Assembly: GCA_900766925.1 (NCBI GenBank)
Contig: CAAFXG010000066.1
Span: 1 to 33,604, forward strand
Direction of reading: 5' to 3'
From: Lachnospiraceae bacterium
GTDB lineage: Bacteria; Bacillota; Clostridia; Lachnospirales; Lachnospiraceae
DNA: 33,604 nucleotides
The translations under genes were made by a program, and so were the position numbers. This document shows, in pieces, positions 33,186 through 33,604 of this stretch; the first letter of the stretch is position 1; the number at the start of each line of letters is the position of its first letter. Below the pieces are notes generated by a model that was not told where the DNA came from, ran no database searches, and saw only the letters and a program-made list of their open reading frames with translations.

Positions 33186-33225
33186 AAAAAGCTCAGAATC
33201 CTTTTTTAGGCTTTCTGAGCTTTTT
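33186..33225 (-). terminator. Terminator behind tRNA-Trp (bidirectional)
   Basis: Arms AAAAAGCTCAGAA (33186-33198) and TTCTGAGCTTTTT (33213-33225) are exact complements, with runs of A and T outside, so the stem can stop transcription either way. It begins 5 bases after the tRNA end. Confidence 0.85.
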
Positions 33226-33229
33226 ATAG

Positions 33230-33300
33230 CAGGGGATGAGAGAATCGAACTCCCGCCAAAGGTTTTGGAGACCCCTATCATACCATTTGACCAATCCCCT
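33230..33300 (-). tRNA. tRNA-Trp (CCA anticodon)
   Basis: The minus strand folds as a 71-base tRNA: acceptor AGGGGAT / ATCCCCT, a D arm GTCA / TGAT, an anticodon loop CTCCAAA with anticodon CCA, and T arm GGGAG / CTCTC around TTCGATT. The discriminator base is G, as bacterial tRNA-Trp requires. The 3' CCA is not encoded; the genome reads CTA after the discriminator, so CCA must be added enzymatically. It has its own promoter at 33390-33418. Confidence 0.93.
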
Positions 33301-33311
33301 ATATTTAATAT

Positions 33312-33333
33312 AAGCGCACAATCATGTGCGCTT
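33312..33333. other. Hairpin immediately upstream of tRNA-Trp
   Basis: A perfect 8-bp stem AAGCGCAC / GTGCGCTT with a six-base loop, 12 bases upstream of the tRNA on the transcribed leader. Either a leftover rRNA terminator or a processing signal for the tRNA precursor. Confidence 0.5.
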
Positions 33334-33389
33334 TATATACATATTACAAAGAACAATCTACATGTACCTTCAGAACTCCACACAAAGGG

Positions 33390-33418
33390 ATTATAACATT
33401 CCTTTAACAAATAATCAA
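33390..33418 (-). promoter_or_regulatory. Promoter between the 23S gene and tRNA-Trp
   Basis: Minus-strand TTGATT (33418-33413), 17-bp spacer, TATAAT (33395-33390). The tRNA can be expressed independently of the rRNA operon. Confidence 0.7.
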
Positions 33419-33444
33419 CCCGTTTTTTCAATGAGCAACCACTT

Positions 33445-33604
33445 AAGGATAAGCCCTCGACCTATTAGTATCCGTCAGCTGAATGCCTTACGGCACTTAC
33501 ACTCCGGACCTATCAACCTTGTAGTCTTCAAGGGGTCTTACTCTTGCGATGGGATATCTTATCTTGAGGGGGGCTTCACGCTTAGATGCCTTCAGCGTTT
33601 ATCC
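33445..33604 (-). rRNA. rrl: 23S ribosomal RNA, 3' end (continues beyond the window)
   Basis: The last 160 bases are the reverse complement of the conserved end of 23S rRNA: the stretch GATACTAATAGGTCGAGGGC and the terminal region GGCTTATCCTT are readily recognised. The 3' end is placed near 33445 by comparison with known 23S termini, uncertain by several bases. The next feature downstream is tRNA-Trp, 145 bp away; no 5S rRNA sequence lies between. Confidence 0.93.

Noticed and set aside
1..33604. CRISPR arrays.
   Set aside because: No regularly spaced short direct repeats were found by eye anywhere in the window.

Overview
The window is low-GC, gene-dense DNA with strong GGAGG-type ribosome binding sites and anaerobe enzymes (indolepyruvate:ferredoxin oxidoreductase). 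It is most likely from the chromosome of an anaerobic Firmicute of the Clostridia, probably Lachnospiraceae; that placement is inferred from gene content and protein flavour, not from a marker phylogeny. Nearly every gene is on the minus strand; the main exception is the large regulator at 5576-8542.

Region 1 (1-14.3 kb) is a histidine/urocanate catabolism island. Reading leftward, one minus-strand operon is LarA-like protein, M20 amidase, HutF-like amidohydrolase, hutI, hutD (14194 to 8507), with overlapping or abutting genes. A second is hutU, a 2-hydroxyacid dehydrogenase, iorA and iorB (5324 to the left edge). Between them, on the plus strand, sits a 988-residue SARP/BTAD-type regulator. 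The two hut promoter regions share a 26-bp box (23/26 identical), which suggests one regulator for both. HutH, HutG and formiminotransferase are absent; the amidohydrolase plus M20 enzyme could finish the pathway to glutamate.

Region 2 (14.3-19.8 kb) begins with a 186-bp, almost perfectly palindromic intergenic element and a cupin gene. A heterodimeric ABC exporter follows. Its mRNA starts with a good promoter, a 22-codon leader ORF with a strong RBS, and two tandem intrinsic terminators, an arrangement like the bmrB-bmrCD ribosome-mediated attenuator of Bacillus subtilis. Beyond it is a graveyard of gene fragments (epoxyqueuosine-reductase-like and GNAT pieces, 19.2-19.7 kb).

Region 3 (19.8-29.1 kb) holds an HD-GYP membrane protein, a PfkB sugar kinase, two GNAT acetyltransferases behind a near-consensus promoter, and an ATPase/FtsX permease/MFS-remnant operon governed by a TetR regulator, with matching palindromic operators in front of both the operon and tetR. 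A DUF3137-like membrane protein follows.

Region 4 (29.2-33.6 kb) carries an alpha/beta hydrolase, an AbiH-like phage-defence protein, a 41-residue small ORF, a GyrI-like protein, an ArsC-type arsenate reductase, a truncated IS200 transposase with its end hairpin, tRNA-Trp with its own promoter and terminator, and the 3' end of a 23S rRNA gene with no 5S gene after it.
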